Shown here in pieces: positions 7,770 through 16,678 of a DNA stretch of 64,000 bases. Source of the DNA: Chitinophagaceae bacterium IBVUCB2 (GTDB taxonomy: Bacteria; Bacteroidota; Bacteroidia; Chitinophagales; Chitinophagaceae); contig NFUV01000002.1 in the NCBI GenBank assembly GCA_002127295.1, positions 992,001-1,056,000 of the forward strand, in the 5' to 3' direction. The notes beneath the pieces were generated by a model that had not been told where the DNA came from, searched no databases, and was given only the letters and a program-made list of their open reading frames with translations. How positions within the stretch are numbered: the first letter of the stretch is position 1; each line of letters begins with the position of its first letter. Both the position numbers and the translations under genes were made by a program.

Positions 7770-9794
7770 TTATGCGATTAATTGAATGTTTACAGAAGTT
7801 CCATTGCCCGGTGATGATACAATATCCAGTTTGCCATTGAAATATTGTACCCTGTATTGAAGATTCGTCATACCATTTCCCGACGTGGTTGCTAATTTAT
7901 ATTTATCAAACCCTTTCCCATTATCTTCTACTGTAATGCTTATTTTGTGCTCATGCATTGTCAGCTGAACAATGATCTCACTTGCATTAGCATGTTTAAC
8001 AGCGTTGTTAACTAATTCCTGGATTATCCGGTAGATGTATACTTCAGCCGTATTTTCTAATTTCCTGTTTTCTCCAAACTGCTGGTATAATATCTTTACA
8101 GCGGGCAACGATTGCATTGATCTGCAAAAATCCCTGAGTGCATCTTCCAATCCAAACTTTACCAGCGTCTCCGGCATCAGGTTTTGTGCCACCTTACGAA
8201 GGTCCCCAATCGTATTGTCGAGCATACTTACAGATCTATCAAACATTGTTTTGTTTTCAACGGATAGTGCAATATGCTCTTTTACATTTATGAAAGACAT
8301 TTTTGTTCCGGATAATAAACTGCCAATCCCATCATGTAATTCTTTGGCAATACGACTTCGTTCTTCTTCCTGGCCTTTTAACATTGCATTAATCGTCAAC
8401 AATTGTTTGTCTTTCTCAAGCTCAATGATTTTTTGTTGTTGTAATTCTTGCTCTTGTTTCGTGAGTTGTTGATTTTTTTTAAAATTAATATAGCCGAGAT
8501 AGCCAAAGAACAAGAGTGCAATGATAGAGCCAATAAAAAATTTATTCAGCAATGACTTTTGTTTTACAGAAGCAGTCTGTATTTCTTTTTCACTTTGCAA
8601 CTGTATAATCTCTTTTTCTTTTTTGTCTGATTCATATACGGCTGCCAGTGTATTCATCTGGTTGAGGTTTGCTTCTACAGACAGGCTGTCTTTTAGCGCA
8701 GCTGCATTAGCCAGGAAAGTATATGCTTTTGCATTGTCATTTATTTCGTGGTAATAATCAGAAAGGTTCAGGAGTGCATTTATTTTCCCGATTTTCGCAT
8801 TTATTTTGTCAGCCACAGCTAGATTTTCGTCTGCATATTTTTTTGCTAATTCTGTCTTTCCTGATTGTAATGCTGCTTTAGAAAGATAATATAAGGCAGC
8901 AGTTTTATTATCGTTATGCCGGCTTGCAGCTGCTACTTCATAAGCTTTTTGATAGTAAAAAATGGATGAATCATATTGCTGTTCCATAAAATAAATCAAC
9001 CCCCGGTTCATATAATAACCTGAATTGATCATTAATTGTACGGGATCCGGCATATAAGGCTTCATTTTATCAAGATAGATAGTGGCCAATGCTAATTCAT
9101 TATTTCTTAAATAGATCTCAGCTAATGATAAGTGGGCCTGCACTTGCATTATCGTATCCGCTCCCTGTGTGGCAAGGGTCACATTTTTTGTGGCATACAC
9201 AATTGCCTGTGGATAATTGTTAACCCGGGAATAGGTATTTGCAATGATGGTATATAAGTTCATGGTGGCAACCTTGTTCCTGCTTTCAAAGTATTTTAAT
9301 GCCTCAAAAAAATGATTTAATGCCGTGTAATAATTTTCCTGTTCATGATAAATCCATGCTTTTCCCCGATGACTATTTGCTTTGTATTCTAATAAAGTTT
9401 CATTGAATGAACCTTTCGCCAGTTTAATGGCCGAATCGTAATATAGATGGGCTGTTTCCCGGTACAGCTCACTCTTATAAAAGTGCCCTTTCCACACATA
9501 ACATTTTACTAATCCCTCCTGGTAATTCAATTGACGGCTAATTGATATCGCTTCCTCGCAATAAGGAAACAGCTCTTGTCTTTGTTTTTTTATAAGTGCA
9601 GTTGAAATTACATCCACCAAAGCGTTAACTCTCCCTGTATCTGGGTGTGGGAATTTCTTGAGGGCAGCAATAGCTTTTTCTTTTCTTTCTTCGTATCCAC
9701 TGACTATGCTACTTCCAATATCCTGTGCTCTCAGTTGAGTGCACTGTAAAAAAGAAATTACTCCTGCTAAAATGAAAGAACGAAACTGTAACAT
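7770..9794 (-). CDS. TPR-repeat sensor histidine kinase (HisKA_3 type)
   Basis: A 674-residue kinase with an N-terminal signal segment (ILAGVISFLQCTQLRAQ) and a long run of tetratricopeptide repeats (about 35-385, outside the cytoplasm). One transmembrane helix follows (FFIGSIIALLFFGYLGYINF), then a coiled coil (KKNQQLTKQEQELQQQKI) and a HisKA_3 dimerisation domain with phospho-acceptor H487 in AKELHDGIGSL. An HATPase_c domain (IQELVNNAVKHAN, DNGKGF, GNGMTNL) closes it. This layout is common in Bacteroidota, where the TPR part is thought to take the place of a ligand sensor. It partners the NarL-type regulator directly downstream. The signal is unknown. Confidence 0.93.
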   Translation of the reverse strand: MLQFRSFILAGVISFLQCTQLRAQDIGSSIVSGYEERKEKAIAALKKFPHPDTGRVNALVDVISTALIKKQRQELFPYCEEAISISRQLNYQEGLVKCYVWKGHFYKSELYRETAHLYYDSAIKLAKGSFNETLLEYKANSHRGKAWIYHEQENYYTALNHFFEALKYFESRNKVATMNLYTIIANTYSRVNNYPQAIVYATKNVTLATQGADTIMQVQAHLSLAEIYLRNNELALATIYLDKMKPYMPDPVQLMINSGYYMNRGLIYFMEQQYDSSIFYYQKAYEVAAASRHNDNKTAALYYLSKAALQSGKTELAKKYADENLAVADKINAKIGKINALLNLSDYYHEINDNAKAYTFLANAAALKDSLSVEANLNQMNTLAAVYESDKKEKEIIQLQSEKEIQTASVKQKSLLNKFFIGSIIALLFFGYLGYINFKKNQQLTKQEQELQQQKIIELEKDKQLLTINAMLKGQEEERSRIAKELHDGIGSLLSGTKMSFINVKEHIALSVENKTMFDRSVSMLDNTIGDLRKVAQNLMPETLVKFGLEDALRDFCRSMQSLPAVKILYQQFGENRKLENTAEVYIYRIIQELVNNAVKHANASEIIVQLTMHEHKISITVEDNGKGFDKYKLATTSGNGMTNLQYRVQYFNGKLDIVSSPGNGTSVNIQLIA

Positions 9795-10098
9795 GGAGTT
9801 GAAATTGAAGATGCAAATTATGAATTTATCGGCCTTGCTAAGAATGTTCTGAAAAAAATCACCCTTTTACGGGATAAATTTTCGGAGCAAATAATTGTCC
9901 TCCATCGTTGTTATTTACTTTGATAACCAAGTTACAGAGATTTGATAGCTACAATAAATCACTCTTTTACGTTAGATACTCTAATTGGCGTACTTAGAAT
10001 ATTTGCAGCTGTATTTATTGCAACTTATAAACCCTTTAGTAAAAAATAATTCAACATGCAGTAGGTAATGTTGATGCTAAACTTACAAATCAATTTAA
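9795..10098. other. 304-bp divergent intergenic region with a spaced direct repeat
   Basis: This region separates the kinase gene (minus) from a small secreted-protein gene (plus), so it should hold both promoters. I see no exact TAnnTTTG on either strand; AATATTTG near 10000 is a one-mismatch candidate for the plus-strand gene. The only striking element is the 16-bp direct repeat listed separately. No small ORF or RNA gene is evident. Confidence 0.5.
9856..9971 (+). repeat. 16-bp direct repeat with 100-bp period
   Basis: AAATCACCCTTTTACG at 9856-9871 and AAATCACTCTTTTACG at 9956-9971 differ at one base and are exactly 100 bp apart, in the shared upstream region of the kinase pair and the next gene. 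They could be paired operator sites. The function is unknown. Confidence 0.5.
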
Positions 10099-10623
10099 AT
10101 GGTAAGCAATTTTAAATATCCGGTTGTTATGGCATTGATCCTTTCATCAGTTTCCTTGTGTGGACAAAACGATAGTCATGTATCCCTTAAGAATACGCCG
10201 ATTTATGAAGGAGAAATTGGCCGACAGGTAGCGATACTTGAAATTGATTATCCCGAGATAGCCGCAGGGTTCTCAATCGTATTTCCTGCAGCCAGCAACC
10301 CGTTGTGGTTGAAGGAGGGGAATAGTTTGTATGTATACTTTTTAAATATGGATAAAAAAGTAACCGCCGTCTTCTCTGACAAGGGTAGGATGAGTTATTC
10401 TATCGCTGTTCTTAACCTGGCAGATATACCGGAGTTATTTATACATCAGATCAAGAAAGAATACCCATTCTTTTCTTTTTTCAGTGGTAAACAAATTCAG
10501 GCAGGTGGCTATACTGCTTACGAATTAATAATTGAAAATGGGAATGAGTTTATTGCTCTTTCTACAACAGACGAGAATGAAATTGTTGTGACAGGAAGAA
10601 TGCGTAAAACGGCTAAGGTTTAA
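10099..10623 (+). CDS. Hypothetical secreted protein, PepSY-like in outline
   Basis: A 174-residue protein with an N-terminal signal segment (VVMALILSSVSLCGQ). The mature part has alternating strands and a helix: HVSLKNTPIYEG, VFPAASNPLWLKEGN, DMDKKVTAVFSDKG-like text and LFIHQIKKEYPFFSFF. The last stretch recalls the helix and strand of small Bacteroidota PepSY-like (DUF2874) proteins, but I would not assign it to that family without a profile search. No catalytic motif is visible. It is divergent from the histidine kinase gene and stands alone. Confidence 0.6.
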   Translation: MVSNFKYPVVMALILSSVSLCGQNDSHVSLKNTPIYEGEIGRQVAILEIDYPEIAAGFSIVFPAASNPLWLKEGNSLYVYFLNMDKKVTAVFSDKGRMSYSIAVLNLADIPELFIHQIKKEYPFFSFFSGKQIQAGGYTAYELIIENGNEFIALSTTDENEIVVTGRMRKTAKV

Positions 10624-10816
10624 AATTGCACCGGAAATTATCCTTACCGTATTTGTGCTGCAAAAAAATAGGAGAGGAAGTTAGTTTAAATAGGATAACT
10701 ATAACGAAGGTAAGGTTTGGTTATGGGTGGCAGTATTGTACGATAAGCGAACAACTGCCACCGCTTTTAGTAACCAGTAATTACTTATCATTTTTTCTAA
10801 CATAAAAATTAAAATA

Positions 10817-11635
10817 ATGAGGAAGTTTTTATTCCATTGTGTTTTATTATCATTCACGATACTGATTGGCAGTTCGTGCAAAAAAGAAAAAGGGGTACCA
10901 ACGTTGCCAACAGTTCCGCCAATATTATTAAAGGAAATTAATACACCCAGCCTGCCTTCACCTTATTATCGCTTTGAATACAATATGGCAGGCAAACCCA
11001 TCTTCGCATCTTTTGCTTCAGGGCTTTTTAGTTACAATATTATCTATACTGGAGAACGAATTAGCGAGATGCAAAATAATATTATAGTGAATAAAGATAA
11101 GCTGCAATATATATATGGTAGTGCCAGCCGAGTGGACACTATCCTGTATGCTGATTCTACCGGGTTTGTGTATAAACGAGTTTGTTTCAGCTATGAAGGG
11201 CAGAAGCTAATTAAGGCAGAAAGGCAACGGAAAACAGCTGACTGCTTTATCATTGAAAAGACAATGACATTATTTTATTACCCCGATGGTAATCTTAGAG
11301 AACTTAAGGATCATCGTCATCCGGTCAATGGACAAGTAGAATATACTGCAGTTGATATGTTTGAGCAATATGATGACAAAACGAATGTTGACGGGTTTAG
11401 CCTCTTGCACAATGATTTTTTTGAACACCTATTCCTGTTGCCAGGGGTGAAATTACAGGAAAATAATCCCGGAAAGTTAACCCGTACGGGGGACGGTCTT
11501 AATTATTCAATCGGTTATAGTTATTTCTATAATGATAATAAGCTTCCCTTAACTAAAACAGGACTGGCGACTATTTCTTCAGGACCTGATGCTGGGAAAA
11601 CCTTCCAGACAAGATCTGATTTCTCGTATTATTAA
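10817..11635 (+). CDS. Hypothetical lipoprotein (RHS-like/DUF4595-type beta-rich)
   Basis: A 272-residue lipoprotein. The signal peptide ends in the lipobox IGSSC (cysteine 21), followed by KKEKG. The mature part has repeated beta motifs of the kind YRFEYNMAGKPIFASFASG, RVCFSYEGQKLIKAERQR and IGYSYFYNDNKLPLTKT. This Y-D/N-G repeat style is seen in Bacteroidota lipoproteins of the DUF4595/DUF5032 sort, which resemble YD-repeat proteins. It should be anchored in the outer membrane. The plus-strand neighbours are an esterase-like gene and a GNAT gene, with no sign of a shared pathway. Confidence 0.7.
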   Translation: MRKFLFHCVLLSFTILIGSSCKKEKGVPTLPTVPPILLKEINTPSLPSPYYRFEYNMAGKPIFASFASGLFSYNIIYTGERISEMQNNIIVNKDKLQYIYGSASRVDTILYADSTGFVYKRVCFSYEGQKLIKAERQRKTADCFIIEKTMTLFYYPDGNLRELKDHRHPVNGQVEYTAVDMFEQYDDKTNVDGFSLLHNDFFEHLFLLPGVKLQENNPGKLTRTGDGLNYSIGYSYFYNDNKLPLTKTGLATISSGPDAGKTFQTRSDFSYY

Positions 11636-11681
11636 GTAAAAATTATTCATTTTGGAATGAGTAAAAAAAAGTTCATAGCGT

Positions 11682-12578
11682 ATGCAAAAGATAACAATTA
11701 TAGCGGCGGACGGGTATCAATTAAGTGCTCTGTATCTAAGGCCCGTTGGGGAGAGTATAGGCAGCATTATTCTTAGTTCAGCTACCGGAATTAAAAAAGA
11801 ATTTTATATCAACTTCGCCCGATTTTTAGTGCAGAACGGGTATAGGGTTTTGTTATATGATTATAGAGGTATTGGTGAATCAGCACCGTCAAATTTAAAA
11901 ACATCCTCCTCTTACATGCATGAATGGGGAACCCTCGATATGAATGCGGTACTTGACTATCTTGTCAATGAAAAAGGCCTTAGTGATATTATTTGGGTGG
12001 GGCATAGTGTAGGTGCACAAATGGTAGGTTTTATTCGCCATCGTCAGCACATCCGCAAAGTAATAGCCATTAGTGCTGCGTTTGGTTATTGGAAATATTT
12101 TCCTTCTCCCGTTAAATGGAAGATTTGGGGTTTGTGGTTTTTTATAGGGCCGTTAATGGTAAAGATGTATGGGTATGGAGCCATGAAAAAAATTGGATGG
12201 GGTGAAAATCTTTCCAGGAATATGATGAAACAATGGCGGGAATGGTGTCTTAGTAAACGATATTTCACCGGTATGTTAAAACAACAACTCCAAACTGATA
12301 AATTTTACAAGTTCACTTTACCAATAACCTCCGTTTATATGAGCGATGATTATATTGCAAACGATAAAACAGTACCGCTCATGATGAAGTTTTTCCCTAA
12401 TTCGCCAAAGAAAATATACAAATTGCTGGTGGAGAAATATACCAAACACGAAGTAGGGCATACAGGAGTATTCCGAAGGAAGTTTGAAAATAATTTATGG
12501 CCGGTGCTGGTAAATATTATTGAAGGGGATACGTTGAATCAAGACCAGGAAAATCAATTGGTGAGAGCAATTATATGA
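11682..12578 (+). CDS. Alpha/beta hydrolase family protein
   Basis: A 298-residue serine hydrolase. The nucleophile elbow is GHSVG (S109), preceded by an oxyanion-type loop (LSSATGIKKEFY) and the strand VLLYDYRGIGES. A likely catalytic histidine lies in the C-terminal stretch KHEVGHTGVFRRKF, and an acidic residue in SVYMSDDYIANDKT. There is no signal peptide, so it is cytoplasmic. The pattern fits the alpha/beta hydrolases annotated as 'serine aminopeptidase S33' or esterase. The substrate is unknown. It begins 46 bp after the lipoprotein gene and is followed by a GNAT gene 48 bp on, so loose co-transcription is possible. Confidence 0.85.
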   Translation: MQKITIIAADGYQLSALYLRPVGESIGSIILSSATGIKKEFYINFARFLVQNGYRVLLYDYRGIGESAPSNLKTSSSYMHEWGTLDMNAVLDYLVNEKGLSDIIWVGHSVGAQMVGFIRHRQHIRKVIAISAAFGYWKYFPSPVKWKIWGLWFFIGPLMVKMYGYGAMKKIGWGENLSRNMMKQWREWCLSKRYFTGMLKQQLQTDKFYKFTLPITSVYMSDDYIANDKTVPLMMKFFPNSPKKIYKLLVEKYTKHEVGHTGVFRRKFENNLWPVLVNIIEGDTLNQDQENQLVRAII

Positions 12579-12626
12579 AATTGTAAATAAAATTCGTTTA
12601 TGAGTTTTATATTAAAACCCTGGTAA

Positions 12627-13136
12627 ATGAAGTCTTCTATACTAACGCCTCGTCTTAAAATCAATCCACTTTCAACAAAAGACAATGAGTTTATTTTTGA
12701 ATTAGTTAATACGCCGGGTTGGTTGAATTTTATTGGAGACCGGAATGTTCGATCTGCAACTGATGCGGATGCGTATATTCAAAAAATTATTAGCAACCCC
12801 AACATATTATTTTGGGTAGTGCGACTAAATGAAAATGAGGCACCGCTTGGAATTATAAGTTTTATAAAAAGGGATTATTTGATGTACCATGATATTGGTT
12901 TCGCCTTTTTGCCAAACCAAACTAGTAAGGGATATGCTTACGAAGCAACTAAAGCAGTATTGCAAAATGTAATACCAGAATTTCAACTATCGCACATACT
13001 TGCAACGACCGTTCCGACCAATATTCGTTCTATCCGTTTATTAGAGAAGTTCGGATTCTTTTTTGAGTCAGAAATCGAAGTTGAGAACAAAAAATTGCTT
13101 GTGTATGGAACTCCAACCAATAAACTTGTGATCTAA
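12627..13136 (+). CDS. GNAT-family N-acetyltransferase (RimJ/RimL-like)
   Basis: A 169-residue acetyltransferase of the RimJ/RimL branch. It opens with the typical TPRLKINPLS, continues with ELVNTPGWLNFIGDRNVRS, and has the acetyl-CoA loop in QTSKGYAYEATKAVL (the Q-x2-x-G-x-A pattern). The late motif HILATTVPTNIRSIRLLEKF is the usual N-x2-S-x2-L-x-E/K-x-F element. Acceptors for this branch include ribosomal proteins and small amines; which applies here is unknown. It is followed by a convergent gene. Confidence 0.88.
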   Translation: MKSSILTPRLKINPLSTKDNEFIFELVNTPGWLNFIGDRNVRSATDADAYIQKIISNPNILFWVVRLNENEAPLGIISFIKRDYLMYHDIGFAFLPNQTSKGYAYEATKAVLQNVIPEFQLSHILATTVPTNIRSIRLLEKFGFFFESEIEVENKKLLVYGTPTNKLVI

Positions 13137-13178
13137 TACTAGACAATAGGGTACTTAGTACCGGGTTTGACAACTCTT

Positions 13179-14087
13179 TTAATTTTCAATATATACCCTT
13201 TTCCCATTTAACCTGGTAAGTGAATCGAGCACCCTGCTGGTATCAGCAATATTTACAGGAAGCAGCATGAATATTTTATAGGAAAGTGAATCCGCTGTTT
13301 CCATCTGCACATTCCATTGAAAGTTTTTTAATCGGTTAAGACGTGGAAAAGCTCTAGCGGCATCCGCTGTTTCTAATACAAACTTTACAGTTCCTGCAGG
13401 AATATTGCTAACGGTAGTAATTAAAGTATCTTTTTTTACAATGGCAACTGTATCAGGTAACATGATTGTTTGGTTTTCTGTATTGGCAGGGGCCTCATTT
13501 GCATCGGTAATACTATCATCAGCAGAAGAAGTTCTTTTGTAAACCGTATAGCCTCCCCAGATCGCCAGTCCAATCCCTACTAAAACCAGTATTAAAGTGA
13601 CGGGTTTGGCCCATTTCATTTTTACTTTAGGGCCATAGAATACACTTTTATAATCATCAGGGGCTTCAACTGTATTACTATTGGTTTCTTTTGTTTGGTG
13701 TTCAACAAATTTTTCTGCTAGTACCTGCCCGGGGGTAAAAATAAAGTCGCTTGATTTTATTTTAGAAAGACTGCCGATACCTTCAAATAAAAAAGGTTTG
13801 CCGATATTAATAAATTGCTGTGCCAGTCCAAGGTGAGATTCAAGGTCTGCTGCTGCCAATGCCTTTATTTTACCTGCTTGTATTGAAATAAACTGGATAA
13901 GCTCAGGAGATTCTTTTACTGATGCGTTCGTTTCAAAAGTTACCCCTTCAATGATAGGCGATTTGGCCTGGTTTGTATTTTCCTGATCAATGATAGTAGA
14001 AGAATCAAGCAGAAAAGTTCCCAGTCCCGGAAGATCCAGGCGTTTGTGGATATATAAATACTGAGCTAATAGTGGAGCTAATTTCAA
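13179..14087 (-). CDS. HU-CCDC81-type and SPOR-like domain membrane protein
   Basis: A 302-residue protein typical of Bacteroidota. Residues 1-125 match the bacterial HU-CCDC81 module (LAQYLYIHKRLDLPGLGTF, then GKPFLFEGIGSLSKIKSSDF), an HU-like fold thought to bind peptidoglycan or nucleic acid. One transmembrane helix follows (about 162-182, VTLILVLVGIGLAIWGGYTVY). The C-terminal part after a Ser/Thr-rich linker (FVLETADAARAFPRLNRLK and RVLDSLTRLNGKRVYIEN) has the outline of a SPOR domain, which binds denuded glycan strands at division sites. A link with cell division or wall turnover is inferred. It is divergent from the small membrane protein at 14177. Confidence 0.78.
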   Translation of the reverse strand: MKLAPLLAQYLYIHKRLDLPGLGTFLLDSSTIIDQENTNQAKSPIIEGVTFETNASVKESPELIQFISIQAGKIKALAAADLESHLGLAQQFINIGKPFLFEGIGSLSKIKSSDFIFTPGQVLAEKFVEHQTKETNSNTVEAPDDYKSVFYGPKVKMKWAKPVTLILVLVGIGLAIWGGYTVYKRTSSADDSITDANEAPANTENQTIMLPDTVAIVKKDTLITTVSNIPAGTVKFVLETADAARAFPRLNRLKNFQWNVQMETADSLSYKIFMLLPVNIADTSRVLDSLTRLNGKRVYIEN

Positions 14088-14160
14088 GGATATAAGTATT
14101 TTAGACCTGTAAGATATATATTTTGATTGGTGGATGCAAGGCTATCAGCGTTTTGTGCTT

Positions 14161-14168
14161 TAACTTTG
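14161..14168 (+). promoter_or_regulatory. Candidate -7 element (TAACTTTG)
   Basis: TAACTTTG matches TAnnTTTG exactly, 8 bp before the ATG at 14177. No clear -33 TTTG lies at the right distance. If used, the transcript would be almost leaderless. Confidence 0.4.
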
Positions 14169-14176
14169 CGTAAAAT

Positions 14177-14488
14177 ATGCTGAATAAAGAGGAAATAAGC
14201 TTTATCGAGTACTGGGAACAAAACAGGTTACGCAAGAAAAAAGTGTGGAAGCAGCTTTCTGTTGGCCTTCCACTTGGAGTTGCGCTGGCAGGTGCTATTC
14301 TTGTTAATATTTTTTCAGGTTGGAACACAAGGGGTACTCAAATAGTGAATAACCCGGGTCTTTTTTTTGTAGTATTGATTGCCATCATCCTCGTAGTAAT
14401 TTTTATCGTAATGTTTTCTGCTCATCACCGTTGGGATATGAATGAGCAGCACTACAAAGAGTTACTAAAGAAGAGAGAACAAACATAA
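14177..14488 (+). CDS. Small membrane protein of unknown function
   Basis: A 103-residue protein with a charged N-terminus (NKEEISFIEYWEQNRLRKKK), two transmembrane segments (about 28-48 and 61-82) and a basic cytoplasmic tail. The order and the FIEYWEQNR opening resemble small Bacteroidota membrane proteins seen next to cell-envelope genes, but I cannot name the family. It is divergent from the HU-CCDC81/SPOR-like gene and precedes the FKBP lipoprotein gene by 67 bp. Confidence 0.65.
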   Translation: MLNKEEISFIEYWEQNRLRKKKVWKQLSVGLPLGVALAGAILVNIFSGWNTRGTQIVNNPGLFFVVLIAIILVVIFIVMFSAHHRWDMNEQHYKELLKKREQT

Positions 14489-14555
14489 TTTTATACATCT
14501 TTGCAGCGAAATAAACTTTTAAATGGTCATATACCTGATTCGAATAAAAAATACC

Positions 14556-15035
14556 ATGAAGAAAATATTTGTTTTGTCGGTTATTGTTTCACTTTTATTA
14601 ACTACTGGAACTGGTTGTATAAAAGAAAAAGATGTTTGCCAGCAAAAGACCGTGGAAAGTGAAGAAGCTGCAATGGTAAACTATGCAGCATCCATTTCAA
14701 TACCGGCAATTAAACACTCCAGTGGAATGTATTATTATATAGAAAATCAGGGTAACGCAACAATGCCTACCCTTAATTCTAACTTAAAAGCAAATTACAT
14801 AGGTAAATTACTAAATGGAACTGTTTTTGACCAAACTACTACCACTACTGGCCCAGCTACTTTTGCGTTAGGAGGTGTAATATTTGGATGGCAGCTTGGC
14901 TTGCCACTTATCGGCGAAGGTGGTATCATTCATCTTTTCATTCCCTCATCATTGGCATATGGATGCTCTGATAATGGTCCTATTCCGGCTTATTCTGTGC
15001 TCTACTTTAGAGTAGAGTTGGTTGATGTTTTATAA
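14556..15035 (+). CDS. FKBP-type peptidyl-prolyl isomerase lipoprotein
   Basis: A 159-residue prolyl isomerase. The frame is open from 14523, but the ATG at 14556 starts a proper signal peptide (MKKIFVLSVIVSLLLTTGTG) with lipobox cysteine 21, so I take it. The FKBP domain runs from about 60 to the end: LKANYIGKLLNGTVFDQT, FGWQLGLPLIGEGGIIHLF, SSLAYG and LYFRVELVDVL. The G-x-VFD, E-G and LAYG elements are conserved. It would act in the periplasm, anchored to a membrane, helping envelope proteins fold. A terminator follows. Confidence 0.88.
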   Translation: MKKIFVLSVIVSLLLTTGTGCIKEKDVCQQKTVESEEAAMVNYAASISIPAIKHSSGMYYYIENQGNATMPTLNSNLKANYIGKLLNGTVFDQTTTTTGPATFALGGVIFGWQLGLPLIGEGGIIHLFIPSSLAYGCSDNGPIPAYSVLYFRVELVDVL

Positions 15036-15064
15036 AATGCGCTGAAACTATCTGCTTTGCTTAG

Positions 15065-15092
15065 CCCCTGACCTTAACAGTCAGGGGTTTTT
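15065..15092 (+). terminator. Rho-independent terminator after the FKBP gene
   Basis: CCCCTGAC (15065-15072) pairs perfectly with GTCAGGGG (15080-15087) around a 7-nt loop, followed by TTTTT. It separates the FKBP gene from the serine dehydratase gene. Confidence 0.9.
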
Positions 15093-15097
15093 AATTG

Positions 15098-15105
15098 TAT
15101 TTTTG
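15098..15105 (+). promoter_or_regulatory. Candidate -7 element of the serine dehydratase gene
   Basis: TATTTTTG fits TAnnTTTG and sits right behind the terminator. A transcript from here would begin near 15110-15112, after the TTG at 15095. That favours the later TTG at 15122 as the true start. No clear -33 partner is visible. Confidence 0.4.
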
Positions 15106-15121
15106 TTACAAATCACTTTCC

Positions 15122-16549
15122 TTGTCATACGAAGCCATATCAACCTTTGATATTTTTAAAATAGGAGTTGGACCATCCAGCTCACATACACTAGGCCCCT
15201 GGCGGGCTGCGCAACGATTTGTTCAAACACTTCAGCAAAAAAATATATTAAAAGATGTAATTGAAGTAAGAGTGCTGCTTTATGGTTCATTGGCCAAAAC
15301 TGGCAAAGGCCATGGAACCGGTGTCGCAGTACAATTGGGTTTATGTGGTGATGACCCGGTTACATTTGCGGTCGACCAGATAGATCCCAAGATCAATGAC
15401 ATTGCTGCCATGAAAAAGATAGTGTTGCTTGGCTTACATGAAGTAGATTTTGACCCCAATGAAGACATTGATTTTTTGATTACGGAGACGTTGCCTTTTC
15501 ATCCCAACGGACTCAGTTTCTTAGCTACGTTGAACAATGGTGATGCTGTGGCAGAAACCTATTATTCCGTGGGTGGTGGCTTTGTAGTTAAAGAAGGAGA
15601 GGAGAGTTTATCTAAAGATGCGGTACAACTATCTTTCCCTGTTAATACGGCAGATGATCTGCTGCACTGGTGTATAAAAACTGGTATGTCCATAAGCGAA
15701 ATTGTAATGGAGAATGAAACCGCATGGCGCAGCGAAAAAGAAACGAAAGATGGCACAGTAAATATTTGGCGGGTGATGAAAGAGTGTATTTACCGTGGTG
15801 TTCATACACCCGGTATGTTACCCGGCGGTTTAAATGTAAAACGTCGTGCTGCAGCATTAAATAATAAATTAGTTGCGGGCAGAGAATATAAAGATTATGA
15901 TTCCTGGGTAGATGTGATACGTTCGGGCGGAAACGATTTTAAATATACATTGGATTGGGTAAGTTGTTTTGCCCTGGCAGTAAATGAGGAAAATGCGTCC
16001 TTCGGTCGGGTAGTTACTGCGCCCACAAATGGGGCTGCGGGGGTTATACCTGCCGTACTACAATATTATATAGCATTTTGTGATGGCAACAAAGAAGAGA
16101 AAATCATTCAATTCTTATTAACTGCCGCAGAAATAGGCAGCATTTTTAAAAAAGGTGCTACACTTTCTGCTGCTATGGGCGGATGCCAGGCAGAAATTGG
16201 TGTGTCATCGGCAATGGCAGCGGCTGGATTAACCGAATGCATGGGCGGAACCCAAAAGCAAGTAATGATGGCTTCTGAAATAGCGATGGAACATCATTTG
16301 GGTCTTACTTGTGACCCGATCGGTGGCCTGGTGCAAGTGCCTTGTATAGAAAGAAACACCATGGGAGCAATAAAAGCCATAACAGCTTCTCAATTAGCGC
16401 TGCAAAGTACTCCGGATTTTGCAAAAGTGTCCTTAGATGCTGTTATTAAAACCATGTGGGATACGGCTCTCGACATGAGTCAGAAATACAAAGAGACGGC
16501 CGATGGGGGGTTGGCGGTAAATGTACCATTGAGCTTACCGGAATGTTGA
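15122..16549 (+). CDS. sdaA: L-serine ammonia-lyase (iron-sulfur, single chain)
   Basis: Deaminates L-serine to pyruvate and ammonia in the cytoplasm. This is the one-chain iron-sulfur type, with the beta domain first ([20 protein letters not shown]) and the alpha domain second. The [4Fe-4S] cysteines are recognisable in [15 protein letters not shown] and VPCIERN, and [14 protein letters not shown] is the catalytic-loop signature. No ATG is available. The frame is open from a TTG at 15095, but I prefer the TTG at 15122 ([11 protein letters not shown], 475 residues), because it matches family N-termini and lies after the -7 box. Both ends are isolated by terminators or non-coding sequence, so the gene is monocistronic. 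Confidence 0.92.
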   Translation: MSYEAISTFDIFKIGVGPSSSHTLGPWRAAQRFVQTLQQKNILKDVIEVRVLLYGSLAKTGKGHGTGVAVQLGLCGDDPVTFAVDQIDPKINDIAAMKKIVLLGLHEVDFDPNEDIDFLITETLPFHPNGLSFLATLNNGDAVAETYYSVGGGFVVKEGEESLSKDAVQLSFPVNTADDLLHWCIKTGMSISEIVMENETAWRSEKETKDGTVNIWRVMKECIYRGVHTPGMLPGGLNVKRRAAALNNKLVAGREYKDYDSWVDVIRSGGNDFKYTLDWVSCFALAVNEENASFGRVVTAPTNGAAGVIPAVLQYYIAFCDGNKEEKIIQFLLTAAEIGSIFKKGATLSAAMGGCQAEIGVSSAMAAAGLTECMGGTQKQVMMASEIAMEHHLGLTCDPIGGLVQVPCIERNTMGAIKAITASQLALQSTPDFAKVSLDAVIKTMWDTALDMSQKYKETADGGLAVNVPLSLPEC

Positions 16550-16678
16550 GTGTATTATTTCTACTTCGTCTTTATTTCATTTTTATTTTTTTGCTTTAGT
16601 GGCTTTTAAACAAAAGCAAGTTGTAATTTTAGAATCCCCTGCAACGCAGATTATTTAAAACAACTAAATCATAGAACT

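Noticed and set aside
8035-8472. A 145-codon plus-strand open frame inside the kinase gene
   Set aside because: It is antisense to the TPR histidine kinase catalytic region, Ser/Cys-rich and without family features.
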